A stretch of 64,000 nucleotides of DNA from Macrococcus equipercicus (GTDB taxonomy: Bacteria > Bacillota > Bacilli > Staphylococcales > Staphylococcaceae): the NCBI RefSeq assembly GCF_004359525.2, contig NZ_SCWC02000002.1, positions 248,001 through 312,000 on the forward strand, read 5' to 3'. Within the stretch, counting starts at the first letter, position 1. Every line of letters starts with the position of its first letter. Both the position numbers and the translations under genes were made by a program. Below are positions 1 through 8,120 of the stretch, piece by piece. The notes under the pieces were generated by a model. That model had not been told where the DNA came from and did no database searches. It saw nothing but the letters and a program-made list of their open reading frames with translations.

Positions 1-5
1 AGAAT

Positions 6-1676
6 ATGTTACAGACATTGTCTATAAGACAGTTTGCAATCATTGAACAACTTGAAATTGAACTGAAACAAGGACTGACCGTTCTGTCCGGTGAGACAGG
101 GGCAGGTAAGTCCATTATCATCGATGCGATTTCGCAGCTGATCGGTGCACGCGCCAGCCAGAATCTTGTACGTCACGGTGAGAATAAGGCGGTTGTTGAA
201 GGGGTATTCGACATCGATCATAATCCGGTCGTGCAGCAGATGCTTGACGCTAAAGGAATTGACCGGGACGACTTCATGCTTGTTAAGCGCGAAATCATGA
301 AGTCAGGGAAAAGTATATGCAGAATCAATAATCAGACCGTGACATTGAACGAGCTGCGGACCATCATGCAGGAGCTGCTCGATATTCACGGGCAGCATGA
401 AACGCAGCACCTGCTCAAACCGAAATATCATCTGTCACTGCTCGATGAGTATTCAAAAGGGAGATATGCTGCTGTCAAGCAGCAGTATCAGACCATTTAC
501 GGCAAATACCGGAAGAAGCAGGATGAGCTGAAAAGACTGGAACGGCAGGATGATTCATTGCTGCAGCGGCTGGACCTCATTAAATTCCAGCATCATGAAC
601 TCTCTCAGGCAAAGCTGGTCACAGGAGAAAAAACAGTGATGACTGAAGACATCAACCGGCTGCGGAACTTTGAGAAGCTGAATATTGAGCTCACTAAAGC
701 AGTCGGCTGTTTATCAAATGAGGACAACATTCTGGATAAGCTGTTTGATTTCACGGAGTCACTGAAGGAAGTCGATGACATTCTGTCCGGCCAGTATACG
801 CAGCTCGTGGAAGAAACGCAGAACACTTATTATCTGCTCGAGGATGCCAAGCACCGGCTCCATGATGAAATGACCGGTAATGACTACGATGAGCAGACGC
901 TGAACGAACTGGAAGAGCGCATGAATCTCATTCAGCAGCTGGAGCGTAAATACGGCGTGGATCATGACGGACTGATTCACTTGATCGGCAGGCTGGAGAC
1001 AGAGATCAATCAAATTGAAAATCTTGAGGAAAGCACTTCTCACTTGAAAGAAGAAATAGATGCACTGTATGAGCAGCTGCTGTCAGCAGGGAGCATTCTG
1101 TCGAAAGAAAGAAGAAAAGATGCGCATCAGCTGAGAAATGATATATTGCAAGAGATTCATCATCTTGAAATGAAAAGCGCTAACATTGAACTGGCATTTA
1201 CAAAGACGGAACCAAGTATGGATGGGCTGGAAGTGATGGAGTTCATGATCAGCCCGAATAAAGGGGAGCCGCTTAAGTCGCTGTATAAGATCGCTTCAGG
1301 CGGTGAGCTGTCACGGATTATGCTGGCGCTTAAAAGCATATTCGCTGAGAACAAAGGGCAGACCGCTATTCTCTTTGACGAAGTGGATACGGGCGTCTCC
1401 GGCCGGGTGGCGCAGAAGATGGCAGAGAAGATGAAAGCAATCGCAAAGCATATGCAGGTCATCTGTATCTCCCATCTGCCGCAGGTTGCAGCGATCAGCG
1501 ATCACCATCTCTATATTGAGAAGCATGAGCGTGATGAAAGAACGGTGACTTCTGTGACAGAACTGACAGGAGCGGCAAAAGTCAATGAAGTGGCGCGGAT
1601 GATATCGGGGGTGGAAGTGACGCCGCTCACTTTAGAGCACGCGGCAGAACTGATCGCCCAGAACAAAAAGGAATAG
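6..1676 (+). CDS. recN: DNA repair protein RecN
   Basis: This SMC-like ATPase acts early in double-strand break repair, holding DNA ends together before RecA loading. The N-terminal Walker A motif GETGAGKS lies at residues 29-36. A long helical region follows (about 150-370), and the C-terminal half of the ATPase carries the signature ASGGELSR near residue 430 and Walker B AILFDEVDTG near 453-462. The 556 residues match the family length, so the gene looks complete, although only five bases precede the ATG and its ribosome site is outside the window. The response regulator gene starts 14 bases after the stop, so the two are probably co-transcribed. In Bacillus, spoIVB lies between these genes; here it is absent. 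Confidence 0.97.
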   Translation: MLQTLSIRQFAIIEQLEIELKQGLTVLSGETGAGKSIIIDAISQLIGARASQNLVRHGENKAVVEGVFDIDHNPVVQQMLDAKGIDRDDFMLVKREIMKSGKSICRINNQTVTLNELRTIMQELLDIHGQHETQHLLKPKYHLSLLDEYSKGRYAAVKQQYQTIYGKYRKKQDELKRLERQDDSLLQRLDLIKFQHHELSQAKLVTGEKTVMTEDINRLRNFEKLNIELTKAVGCLSNEDNILDKLFDFTESLKEVDDILSGQYTQLVEETQNTYYLLEDAKHRLHDEMTGNDYDEQTLNELEERMNLIQQLERKYGVDHDGLIHLIGRLETEINQIENLEESTSHLKEEIDALYEQLLSAGSILSKERRKDAHQLRNDILQEIHHLEMKSANIELAFTKTEPSMDGLEVMEFMISPNKGEPLKSLYKIASGGELSRIMLALKSIFAENKGQTAILFDEVDTGVSGRVAQKMAEKMKAIAKHMQVICISHLPQVAAISDHHLYIEKHERDERTVTSVTELTGAAKVNEVARMISGVEVTPLTLEHAAELIAQNKKE

Positions 1677-1690
1677 GTGGAGGTGACTGG

Positions 1691-2341
1691 ATGTTAAGAG
1701 TTGCTATCATCGAAGATTCAAAAGAACTGGCGGTAACTATAAAAGCGCATCTGACGAAGCAAGGCATAATTGTTACAGATATCGCTAATAACGGCATGGA
1801 CGGACGGCAGCTGATCGAAAAACGGAACTTCGATGTTCTGCTGCTGGATTTGGTGCTGCCAAATATCGATGGTCTGACACTTGTGAAAAATTACATGCCG
1901 AGAGAACGGGACTATAAAGTCATCTGTTTCTCTGCATTCGGCAAAGAATCGGTGCTGATTGAAGCGACGGCACTCGGCGTGGATTACTTTCTGCTTAAAC
2001 CAGTCGATCTTGATGTGATTGAACAGACTATCAGACGGCTGTGTGAGCATATGGCTGAACCGGCACTTGATGAGCTGTTCTCTGAAAAATTGAAAGGCAC
2101 GCAGTACATCAATGACGCTATGGCGATTCTTCAACAGACGCCGGAAAAAATCGAGCAGTTGACCCGGTCGCTGTATCCGGAAATCGCGCAGCTGAATGAT
2201 GTCAATACGGCAAGTGTTGAACGAGCGATCCGGCATTCCATTGATAAAGCATGGAAGCAGGGATTTGAACAGAAATGGCAGGCAGAAGGCAAATATACAA
2301 AGCCGACAGTCGGTGAACTGCTCGACTACTTAATGAGGTAG
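1691..2341 (+). CDS. spo0A: Spo0A-like response regulator
   Basis: This is a two-domain transcription factor of the Spo0A family. The receiver keeps the full phosphorylation set: acidic pair E8/D9, acceptor D53 in LLLDLVLPNIDG, S81 in CFSAFGKE, and K103 in LLKPVD. The C-terminal part contains LYPEIA followed by NTASVERAIRHSIDKAW, which matches the recognition region of Bacillus Spo0A (TASRVERAIRHAIEVAW from memory). At 216 residues it is about 50 shorter than Bacillus Spo0A (267). The linker and first effector helices are reduced and the last helix is trimmed. A strong ribosome site (GGTGGAGGTGA) precedes the ATG. Its place directly after recN is the position of spo0A in Bacillus minus spoIVB. 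No sporulation gene is visible in the window, so another role such as stationary-phase or biofilm control is inferred. No cognate kinase is encoded nearby. Confidence 0.85.
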   Translation: MLRVAIIEDSKELAVTIKAHLTKQGIIVTDIANNGMDGRQLIEKRNFDVLLLDLVLPNIDGLTLVKNYMPRERDYKVICFSAFGKESVLIEATALGVDYFLLKPVDLDVIEQTIRRLCEHMAEPALDELFSEKLKGTQYINDAMAILQQTPEKIEQLTRSLYPEIAQLNDVNTASVERAIRHSIDKAWKQGFEQKWQAEGKYTKPTVGELLDYLMR

Positions 2342-2344
2342 CTT

Positions 2345-3055
2345 ATGGTTAAAATTTTTGCGCATAGAGGGTATAAGAAGAAGTTTCCGGAAAACAGCAT
2401 GCTTGCTTTTCGGAAGGCCATTGAGTACGGAGCAGACGGCATAGAGCTTGATGTCCATCTGACTGCGGATGAGCAGCTCGTCGTCATTCATGATGACACG
2501 CTGGACCGGACGACGAATCGGAGCGGCACTGTGAAAGACCTGACCTTTGCTGAACTGCGGAAGGCGAAAATCAGAACGGGACGCTTCACATACGAACGCA
2601 TCCCGCTGCTGAAAGATGTTCTCGACCTGCTGAAGGATACGCCCCTTGAACTCAACATTGAAATCAAAGGTAAGACCGGCGGGGTGCTTGAAGCACGGCT
2701 TATTGAACTGCTTGCCCGGTATTCGATGGATGAGCGGCTCATTATTTCGAGCTTCCAGCTGGAGTCAGTGCGGCGCATCAAGCAGCTGCAGCCGGCGCTT
2801 GAGACAGCTTATCTTTATTCCAGATATGTCGATAGACCATGGCAGCTGAAGTCCGTCTACTTGTTTGACGGCATACATACGAATACATTCTATACGTCTG
2901 AAGATTTTGCCGCTAAGATTGCCGCTGAGCAGCTGAACGTGCGTCTGTATACAGTGAATCGAGCGGTAGATATAGCATACTGGCTGAAGACAGATGTCGA
3001 TGCCATTATTACAGATGACGTCGAGCTGGCGGTGAACACAAAAAAATTCATCTGA
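2345..3055 (+). CDS. Glycerophosphodiester phosphodiesterase (YqiK-like)
   Basis: This enzyme probably hydrolyses glycerophosphodiesters from phospholipid turnover to glycerol-3-phosphate and an alcohol. The GDPD TIM-barrel motifs are visible: AHRG with H7, GIELDVH with E34 and D36, HDDTLDR with H49, and LNIEIKG near residue 104. There is no signal peptide, so it acts in the cytoplasm, unlike secreted GlpQ. The length of 236 residues is normal. The ATG lies three bases after the spo0A-like stop, with GAGGT as ribosome site, so it should share that transcript. In Bacillus the homologue yqiK also lies between spo0A and the branched-chain acid genes. Confidence 0.92.
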   Translation: MVKIFAHRGYKKKFPENSMLAFRKAIEYGADGIELDVHLTADEQLVVIHDDTLDRTTNRSGTVKDLTFAELRKAKIRTGRFTYERIPLLKDVLDLLKDTPLELNIEIKGKTGGVLEARLIELLARYSMDERLIISSFQLESVRRIKQLQPALETAYLYSRYVDRPWQLKSVYLFDGIHTNTFYTSEDFAAKIAAEQLNVRLYTVNRAVDIAYWLKTDVDAIITDDVELAVNTKKFI

Positions 3056-3061
3056 CAGAGA

Positions 3062-3307
3062 TTAGTGTTTGCTCTTGTCGATGAATTTTTTTTGTACCCG
3101 TTCGGTTCTTTTTTCCATATGAAGGATATAGCCGCCGACGAACGCAATGCCTGCTACTGCAAGGATTAACCCTAACAGAAACTGCAGCCATATAAAGTGG
3201 AGTTCCGGCACTAAAACACCGAATACGGCGTCGCGCATCCATTTAACACCGAGACCGGCGAAGTAGATGGGAACGACGAGCACGAGCAGCGCTATTATTT
3301 TCTGCAT
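3062..3307 (-). CDS. DUF2627 membrane protein (YqzF-like)
   Basis: This small integral membrane protein of unknown function belongs to the DUF2627 family. It has two hydrophobic segments (starting IIALLVLVVP and WLQFLLGLIL) and a basic C-terminal tail (EKRTERVQKKF). Homologues in Bacillus (yqzF) lie between yqiK and the bkd genes, as here, but on the other strand. I chose the fourth methionine of the longest frame because it aligns with the usual M-x-x-IIALL start and has GGGTGA upstream. A GTG at 3316 is the alternative. It is convergent with the glycerophosphodiesterase, and the two stops are only about 6 bases apart. It is divergent from ptb. Confidence 0.85.
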   Translation of the reverse strand: MQKIIALLVLVVPIYFAGLGVKWMRDAVFGVLVPELHFIWLQFLLGLILAVAGIAFVGGYILHMEKRTERVQKKFIDKSKH

Positions 3308-3324
3308 GATCATCACCCGGAATC

Positions 3325-3353
3325 ATTATACTTAATCCGGAGAGGTTTGACAA
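3325..3353 (-). promoter_or_regulatory. Promoter of the DUF2627 gene
   Basis: On the minus strand a TTGTCA -35 box (3348-3353) and a perfect TATAAT -10 box (3325-3330) are separated by 17 bases. Transcription would start near 3318, leaving a leader of only about ten bases before the ATG at 3307. The -35 overlaps a plus-strand TTGACA, so the divergent DUF2627 and ptb genes share a crowded control region. Confidence 0.6.
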
Positions 3354-3359
3354 ATTAAA

Positions 3360-3387
3360 TTGCTAACTGCTGTAAATCAGCTACAAT
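3360..3387 (+). promoter_or_regulatory. Probable ptb promoter
   Basis: TTGCTA (3360-3365) and TACAAT (3382-3387) are spaced by 16 bases, upstream of the ptb ribosome site GGGAAAGGGTG. A TTGACA at 3347 has no well-placed -10. The assignment is by consensus only. Confidence 0.45.
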
Positions 3388-3408
3388 GAAAGGGAAAGGG
3401 TGAATGAC

Positions 3409-4299
3409 ATGCAATTCAATGATATATTAACAGCAGGAAAATCAGTAAAAAAAGTAGTCGCTGTCTGTCAGGCGGCAGATACGGACGTCATTAAGGCAGT
3501 CTGCAGGGCGCTCAAGGAGACAGAAGCTACTTTCAGGCTGTACGGAGATGAACGGAAAATAAAAGCACTGCTTGAACAGGAGCAGCAGCAGCAGACAGCG
3601 CGGCTTGAGATACGCCATACGCTATCAGAACAGCAGTCAGTAGAGCGGTCTGTCCGCTCTGTCGCGCGCGGCGAGGCCCATGTGCTCATGAAAGGACTTG
3701 TCGCCACGCCTGTCATCCTGAAGGAAGTGCTGAAGAAAGAACATCAGCTGACGACCGGCAGAAAACTCAGTCATCTCGCATTCTTCAATGTGCCGCTTTA
3801 TCATAAAATGCTGATGGTGACAGATGCAGGAATGAATATCAGTCCGACGCTCGATGAAAAAGTCGATATTATCAACAATGCGCTGATCACTGCAAAACAG
3901 CTCGGCTATTCGGAGCCGAAAGTCGCCCTGATTTCTGCTATCGAGCTCATCAATCCGAAGATGCCGTCAACCGTTGATGCCGCATTGATCGCTCAGATGA
4001 GCCAGCGAAAACAGATCAAAGGCGGTATCATTGATGGTCCATTTGCACTTGATAATGCCATCAGTAAGGACGCGGCGCTTCATAAAGGGATGGATTCAGT
4101 CGTCGCCGGCGATGCTGATATTTTGGTCATGCCTCAGATTGAGTCAGGCAATGTCCTCTATAAATCATTGACCTATCTCGCCGGCGCAGATGTAGCGAGC
4201 ATGGTCGTCGGAGCGAAAGTGCCGGTCATTCTATCATCACGTGCAGACAAATTCAGCGATAAATATAATTCCATCGTACTGGCTTTAAGTACGTTATAA
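3409..4299 (+). CDS. ptb: Phosphate butyryltransferase
   Basis: This enzyme exchanges CoA for phosphate on butyryl-, isobutyryl- or isovaleryl-CoA. It is the step after the branched-chain dehydrogenase and before Buk. The protein belongs to the PTA/PTB family. Visible conserved blocks include HVLMKGLVATP and a C-terminal GAKVPVILSSRAD segment. From the ATG at 3409 it has 296 residues, close to Bacillus Ptb. A GTG at 3400 overlaps the ribosome site and is rejected as start. Unlike in Bacillus, no sigma-54 activator gene (bkdR) precedes it, and a 238-base AT-rich gap separates it from bcd. Confidence 0.93.
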   Translation: MQFNDILTAGKSVKKVVAVCQAADTDVIKAVCRALKETEATFRLYGDERKIKALLEQEQQQQTARLEIRHTLSEQQSVERSVRSVARGEAHVLMKGLVATPVILKEVLKKEHQLTTGRKLSHLAFFNVPLYHKMLMVTDAGMNISPTLDEKVDIINNALITAKQLGYSEPKVALISAIELINPKMPSTVDAALIAQMSQRKQIKGGIIDGPFALDNAISKDAALHKGMDSVVAGDADILVMPQIESGNVLYKSLTYLAGADVASMVVGAKVPVILSSRADKFSDKYNSIVLALSTL

Positions 4300-4362
4300 T
4301 TATTATTATAATATAATGTATAGAAATTAAAAAACGCATGAATGAATTATAGTGACAGCTTT

Positions 4363-4378
4363 TGTAAGCGCTTTATCA
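4363..4378 (+). promoter_or_regulatory. Possible cre (CcpA) site upstream of bcd
   Basis: TGTAAGCGCTTTATCA resembles the catabolite-responsive element TGWAANCGNTNWCA. The left half and CG core fit perfectly, but the right half needs a two-base shift. It lies in the AT-rich 4300-4537 interval between ptb and bcd. The same interval has a TTGACG at 4396-4401 and a TATAAT at 4453-4458, neither with a good partner, so bcd may have its own promoter here. Carbon catabolite control of branched-chain acid breakdown would make sense but is inference. Confidence 0.4.
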
Positions 4379-4537
4379 AATAAAAGTGTTAAAATTTGAC
4401 GTATTCCTTAATAATAAATTAACATTTACTTAATCATGTAAACTGTAAGTTTTATAATTTATATTTGATTAGTAAAGTTTTTAATGTAAAATTAAAGAAG
4501 TAATGAGCTTAATATAATCATGAAAAGGGGTATCCGA

Positions 4538-5635
4538 ATGATTTTCGAACGATTAGAACAATATGATTATGAGCAGGTAGTGTTCTGTTATGATGAAGCG
4601 AGTGGACTGAAAGCGATCATCGCCATTCATGATACAACACTTGGCCCGGCTCTTGGCGGCTGCAGAATGTGGCCGTATGCAAGTGAGGAAGAAGCGATTG
4701 ATGATGCACTGCGTCTTGCGCGCGGTATGACTTATAAAAATGCAGCAGCAGGTTTAAATCTCGGCGGCGGTAAAACCGTGGTCATCGGCGATCCTAAAAA
4801 AGATAAATCAGAAGCGCTGTTCCGCGCATTAGGACGCTATGTCCAAAGCTTGAACGGCCGCTATATCACTGCGGAAGATGTCGGTACGACAGTGACAGAT
4901 ATGGATACAATTCACGAGGAGACAGATTATGTCGTAGGACTGTCTGAGAGCTTCGGTTCTTCAGGTAATCCAAGTCCGATGACTGCACTCGGTGTATACA
5001 AAGCGATGAAACGGACTGCAAAGGAAGCGTTCGGTTCTGACTCGCTCGAAGGAAAAACGGTTTCTGTGCAAGGGGTCGGCAACGTCTCATACAGCCTATG
5101 TGAATATCTGCATGAAGAAGGCGCTCATTTGATCGTCACAGATATTAACCAGGATTCCATCGACCGTGCGGTTAAAGCGTTTGGCGCTAAAGCAGTGGCA
5201 CCTGATGAAATTTATGCAGTGGAAGCTGATATTTTTGCACCATGTGCACTGGGCGGCATCTTAAATGATGACAACATTCCACAGCTGAAAGTCAAAGCAG
5301 TGTGCGGCAGTGCCAACAACCAGCTGAGAGAAACTGAGAAGCACGCAGCGATGCTTGCAGAACGCAGCATCATTTACGCTCCGGACTTCGTGGTCAATTC
5401 AGGCGGTGTGATCAATGTGGCTGATGAACTGCATGGTTACAATGAAGGTCGTGCAACGAAGAAAATCGAAGAGATTTATGACCAGATGGATAAAGTGTTT
5501 GCAATCGCAGCGCGTGATAATATCTCTACTGCACTGGCAGCAGACCGTATGGCAGAAGAAAGAATCAACCAGATGATGCGCGTCCGCAGCACGTTCAGCA
5601 TTAACGAACACTCGCTCATCTCAAGAAGAAAATAA
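4538..5635 (+). CDS. bcd: Leucine/branched-chain amino acid dehydrogenase
   Basis: This NAD-dependent enzyme oxidatively deaminates leucine, valine and isoleucine to their 2-oxo acids, the substrates of the Bkd complex. The Glu/Leu/Phe/Val dehydrogenase motifs are clear: [11 protein letters not shown], the catalytic-lysine loop [18 protein letters not shown], and the Rossmann motif GVGNVSYSL followed by IVTDIN. The ATG at 4538 is chosen over 4520 because AAAAGGGG sits seven to eight bases upstream and the N-terminus then aligns with Bacillus Bcd (YqiT). It has 365 residues, a full-length protein. The stop overlaps the buk start by one base. Confidence 0.96.
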   Translation: MIFERLEQYDYEQVVFCYDEASGLKAIIAIHDTTLGPALGGCRMWPYASEEEAIDDALRLARGMTYKNAAAGLNLGGGKTVVIGDPKKDKSEALFRALGRYVQSLNGRYITAEDVGTTVTDMDTIHEETDYVVGLSESFGSSGNPSPMTALGVYKAMKRTAKEAFGSDSLEGKTVSVQGVGNVSYSLCEYLHEEGAHLIVTDINQDSIDRAVKAFGAKAVAPDEIYAVEADIFAPCALGGILNDDNIPQLKVKAVCGSANNQLRETEKHAAMLAERSIIYAPDFVVNSGGVINVADELHGYNEGRATKKIEEIYDQMDKVFAIAARDNISTALAADRMAEERINQMMRVRSTFSINEHSLISRRK

Positions 5636-6690
5636 TGGCACATATATTGACACTCAATCTTGGTAGTACATCTTCCAAGATTGCTTTATTTGATGACCAT
5701 ACGTGTGTAATTACGGAGACATTGAGACATACAGTCGAAGAAGTCAGTGGAACAGTGGAGGAACAGACGGCCTTTCGTCTGCAGGTCGTCAATAATTTTC
5801 TGCAGAACCATCATATCGAGACATTCGATGCTATAGCGGCGCGCGGGGGACTGCTGAAGCCGATTTCGGGCGGCACTTATTTGATCAATGAGGCGATGAC
5901 AAAAGACCTGCTGGCTTCTAAATATGGCAGTCACGCGTCAAATATCAGTACATTACTTGGCGGACAGCTGAGTAAGGCATACAATAAACCTGCATACATT
6001 GTTGATCCGGTCGTCGTTGATGAAATGTCTCCGATGGCGAAGATGACAGGACTGAAATTCATGGAACGCCGCAGCATATTTCATGCACTGAATCAGAAGG
6101 CTGTGGCAAGAAACTACGCCGAGCGGATCAATCGCAGCTACGAAGAGCTGAACTTGATTGTCGCCCATCTCGGCGGGGGAATTACGGTCGGGACACATGC
6201 AGGAGGACGGGTCGTCGATGTTAATGATGGATTATCCGGTGAGGGACCATTCAGTCCCGAACGTGCAGGCTCTCTGCCTGCGAATCAGCTGGCGCGCCAC
6301 GTCATCGAAAGCCAGCTGACTATCGATGACGTGGCAAAGCTGCTGTCGAAGCGGGGCGGGTTTGTCTCTCACTTCGGTACGACAGATGCCATTGCTGTTG
6401 AACAGCGTGCACTGCAGGGTGACGCGGCAGCGGTTCTTGCCTATGAAGCGATGGCCTATCAGATTTCAAAATCCATTGCCGCGGCAAGCGTCTACTTTAA
6501 CGGCAGTGCCGATCAAATTATTATGACCGGGGGACTTGCCTACAGCAATCGTCTCGTCAATATGATCACAGAGCGCGTGCAGTTTATTGCGGGTGTCACA
6601 GTGATGCCCGGTGAAAAAGAAATGGAGGCATTGACTGCAGGTGTCCTGCGCGTCCTGAACAAGGAAGAACAGCCTAAAGTCTATGCATAA
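5635..6690 (+). CDS. buk: Butyrate kinase
   Basis: This acetokinase-family enzyme converts butyryl- or branched acyl-phosphate plus ADP to the free acid and ATP, the energy-conserving end of the branched-chain acid pathway. The N-terminal phosphate-binding motif LNLGSTSSK is at residues 5-13, with HLGGGITVG and VNDGLSGEGPFSPERAG in the middle. The 351 residues are close to the usual 355-365. The ATG overlaps the bcd stop (TAATG) and only a weak AAGAAG is visible upstream, so translational coupling to bcd is likely. Confidence 0.94.
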   Translation: MAHILTLNLGSTSSKIALFDDHTCVITETLRHTVEEVSGTVEEQTAFRLQVVNNFLQNHHIETFDAIAARGGLLKPISGGTYLINEAMTKDLLASKYGSHASNISTLLGGQLSKAYNKPAYIVDPVVVDEMSPMAKMTGLKFMERRSIFHALNQKAVARNYAERINRSYEELNLIVAHLGGGITVGTHAGGRVVDVNDGLSGEGPFSPERAGSLPANQLARHVIESQLTIDDVAKLLSKRGGFVSHFGTTDAIAVEQRALQGDAAAVLAYEAMAYQISKSIAAASVYFNGSADQIIMTGGLAYSNRLVNMITERVQFIAGVTVMPGEKEMEALTAGVLRVLNKEEQPKVYA

Positions 6691-6701
6691 AGGAGATTAG
6701 T

Positions 6702-8108
6702 ATGGCAAATGAATATGATTTAGTAGTGCTCGGCGGCGGTACGGCAGGCTATGTGTCTGCCATCCGTGCGTCACAGCTGGGAATGAAAGTAGCGATTGTC
6801 GAGAAAGAGAAGCTCGGCGGCACATGTCTGCATAAAGGCTGTATTCCGACGAAAAGTCTGCTGAAGTCTGCTGAAGTGTTTTCTTATATCAAGCAGGCGG
6901 CGAAGTACGGCATTCAGGCACAGACGCCTGCCTATGATTTCAAAGATATCAGGAACCGTAAAGATGAAGTCGTAGCGAAAATGTACGGCGGCGTCCAGCA
7001 TTTGATGAAGGCCAACCATATCGATGTCTACTCTGGGACAGGCAGAATTCTAGGGCCGTCTATCTTCTCACCACAGGCGGGTACCGTTTCTGTTGAGAAC
7101 AGCAGCGGAGAATCAGAGCTGCTGGTCAATAAGCACGTGCTGATCTGCACGGGAAGCACACCGCGGGAACTGCCGTTTCTGCCCTTTGACCATAAGACAG
7201 TATTATCAAGTGATGATATGATGACGCTTGAAACATTGCCGAAATCGATGGCCATTGTCGGCGGTGGTGTCATCGGCCTTGAATTCGCCTCGCTGCTTGC
7301 TGATCTGGAAGTGGAAGTGACTGTTATCGAAGCAGGTTCTTCGATCATCCCGGCTGAAGAGAAGAAAATCAGCCGTATTCTGCAGAAGGAGCTTGAGAAA
7401 AAAGGCATCAAGTTTCTGACTGGCGAAAGCCTGTCAGCGGAGACGATTGTACAGGATGAGCAGGGAATCACATTCACGCTGTCTGAAGTGGTTAATGCCG
7501 AGCAGGTGCTGGTCGCTATCGGCAGAAGGCCGAACAGCGATGACATCGGTCTGAATAACACTAAGATCAAAGCGACAAACGGCTTTATCGAAGTCAATGA
7601 ATTCTATCAGACTGAAGATAAGCATATTTATGCGGTCGGCGATGTCATCGGCAATCTGCAGCTGGCACACGTTGCAACGAAGGAAGGTGTCATTGCAGTC
7701 GAGCATATGAACGATGCGGCACCGATCACGCTTGATTACGACACCGTGCCGAAATGTATTTATACAAACCCGGAAGTAGCGAGCATCGGTATGACCGAAG
7801 CAGCTGCTAAGGACGCAGGCTTTGACACAGTGACAAAAGCTGTGCCGTTTGCAGCGATCGGCAAGGCAGTCATCAATGGTGATACGAGCGGGCAGGCCAT
7901 ACTGATCAAAGATAAAAAGAGTGATGAAGTGCTTGGATTGTCTATGATCGGCCCGAATGTCACCGAGATCATCAATGAAGTGGCACTGGCAAAATTTATG
8001 AATGCGTCGACACTTGAACTCGGACTGACGGTCCATGCTCATCCGTCTGTATCGGAAGTACTGATGGAACTCGGGCTTGCAGGTGAAGGCCGTGCCATTC
8101 ATATATAG
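6702..8108 (+). CDS. lpdV: Dihydrolipoyl dehydrogenase (E3) of the branched-chain complex
   Basis: This FAD-dependent E3 subunit reoxidises the dihydrolipoyl groups of BkdB and passes electrons to NAD. It shows the FAD motif GGGTAG (11-16), the redox disulfide GGTCLHKGCIP (C42, C47), a second nucleotide motif VGGGVIGLEF, and the active-site pair HAHPS close to the C-terminus (catalytic His about 447). The 468 residues are full length. It lies 11 bases after buk, with GGAG upstream. Its place inside the bkd operon, rather than with pyruvate dehydrogenase genes, supports the assignment to this complex. Confidence 0.95.
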   Translation: MANEYDLVVLGGGTAGYVSAIRASQLGMKVAIVEKEKLGGTCLHKGCIPTKSLLKSAEVFSYIKQAAKYGIQAQTPAYDFKDIRNRKDEVVAKMYGGVQHLMKANHIDVYSGTGRILGPSIFSPQAGTVSVENSSGESELLVNKHVLICTGSTPRELPFLPFDHKTVLSSDDMMTLETLPKSMAIVGGGVIGLEFASLLADLEVEVTVIEAGSSIIPAEEKKISRILQKELEKKGIKFLTGESLSAETIVQDEQGITFTLSEVVNAEQVLVAIGRRPNSDDIGLNNTKIKATNGFIEVNEFYQTEDKHIYAVGDVIGNLQLAHVATKEGVIAVEHMNDAAPITLDYDTVPKCIYTNPEVASIGMTEAAAKDAGFDTVTKAVPFAAIGKAVINGDTSGQAILIKDKKSDEVLGLSMIGPNVTEIINEVALAKFMNASTLELGLTVHAHPSVSEVLMELGLAGEGRAIHI

Positions 8109-8120
8109 GAGGAAGTAGTA

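Noticed and set aside
1718-2236. 172-codon open frame antisense to the Spo0A-like gene
   Set aside because: Composition is rich in Arg, Cys, His and Gln, with no ribosome site and no family resemblance; it is a shadow of the sense gene.
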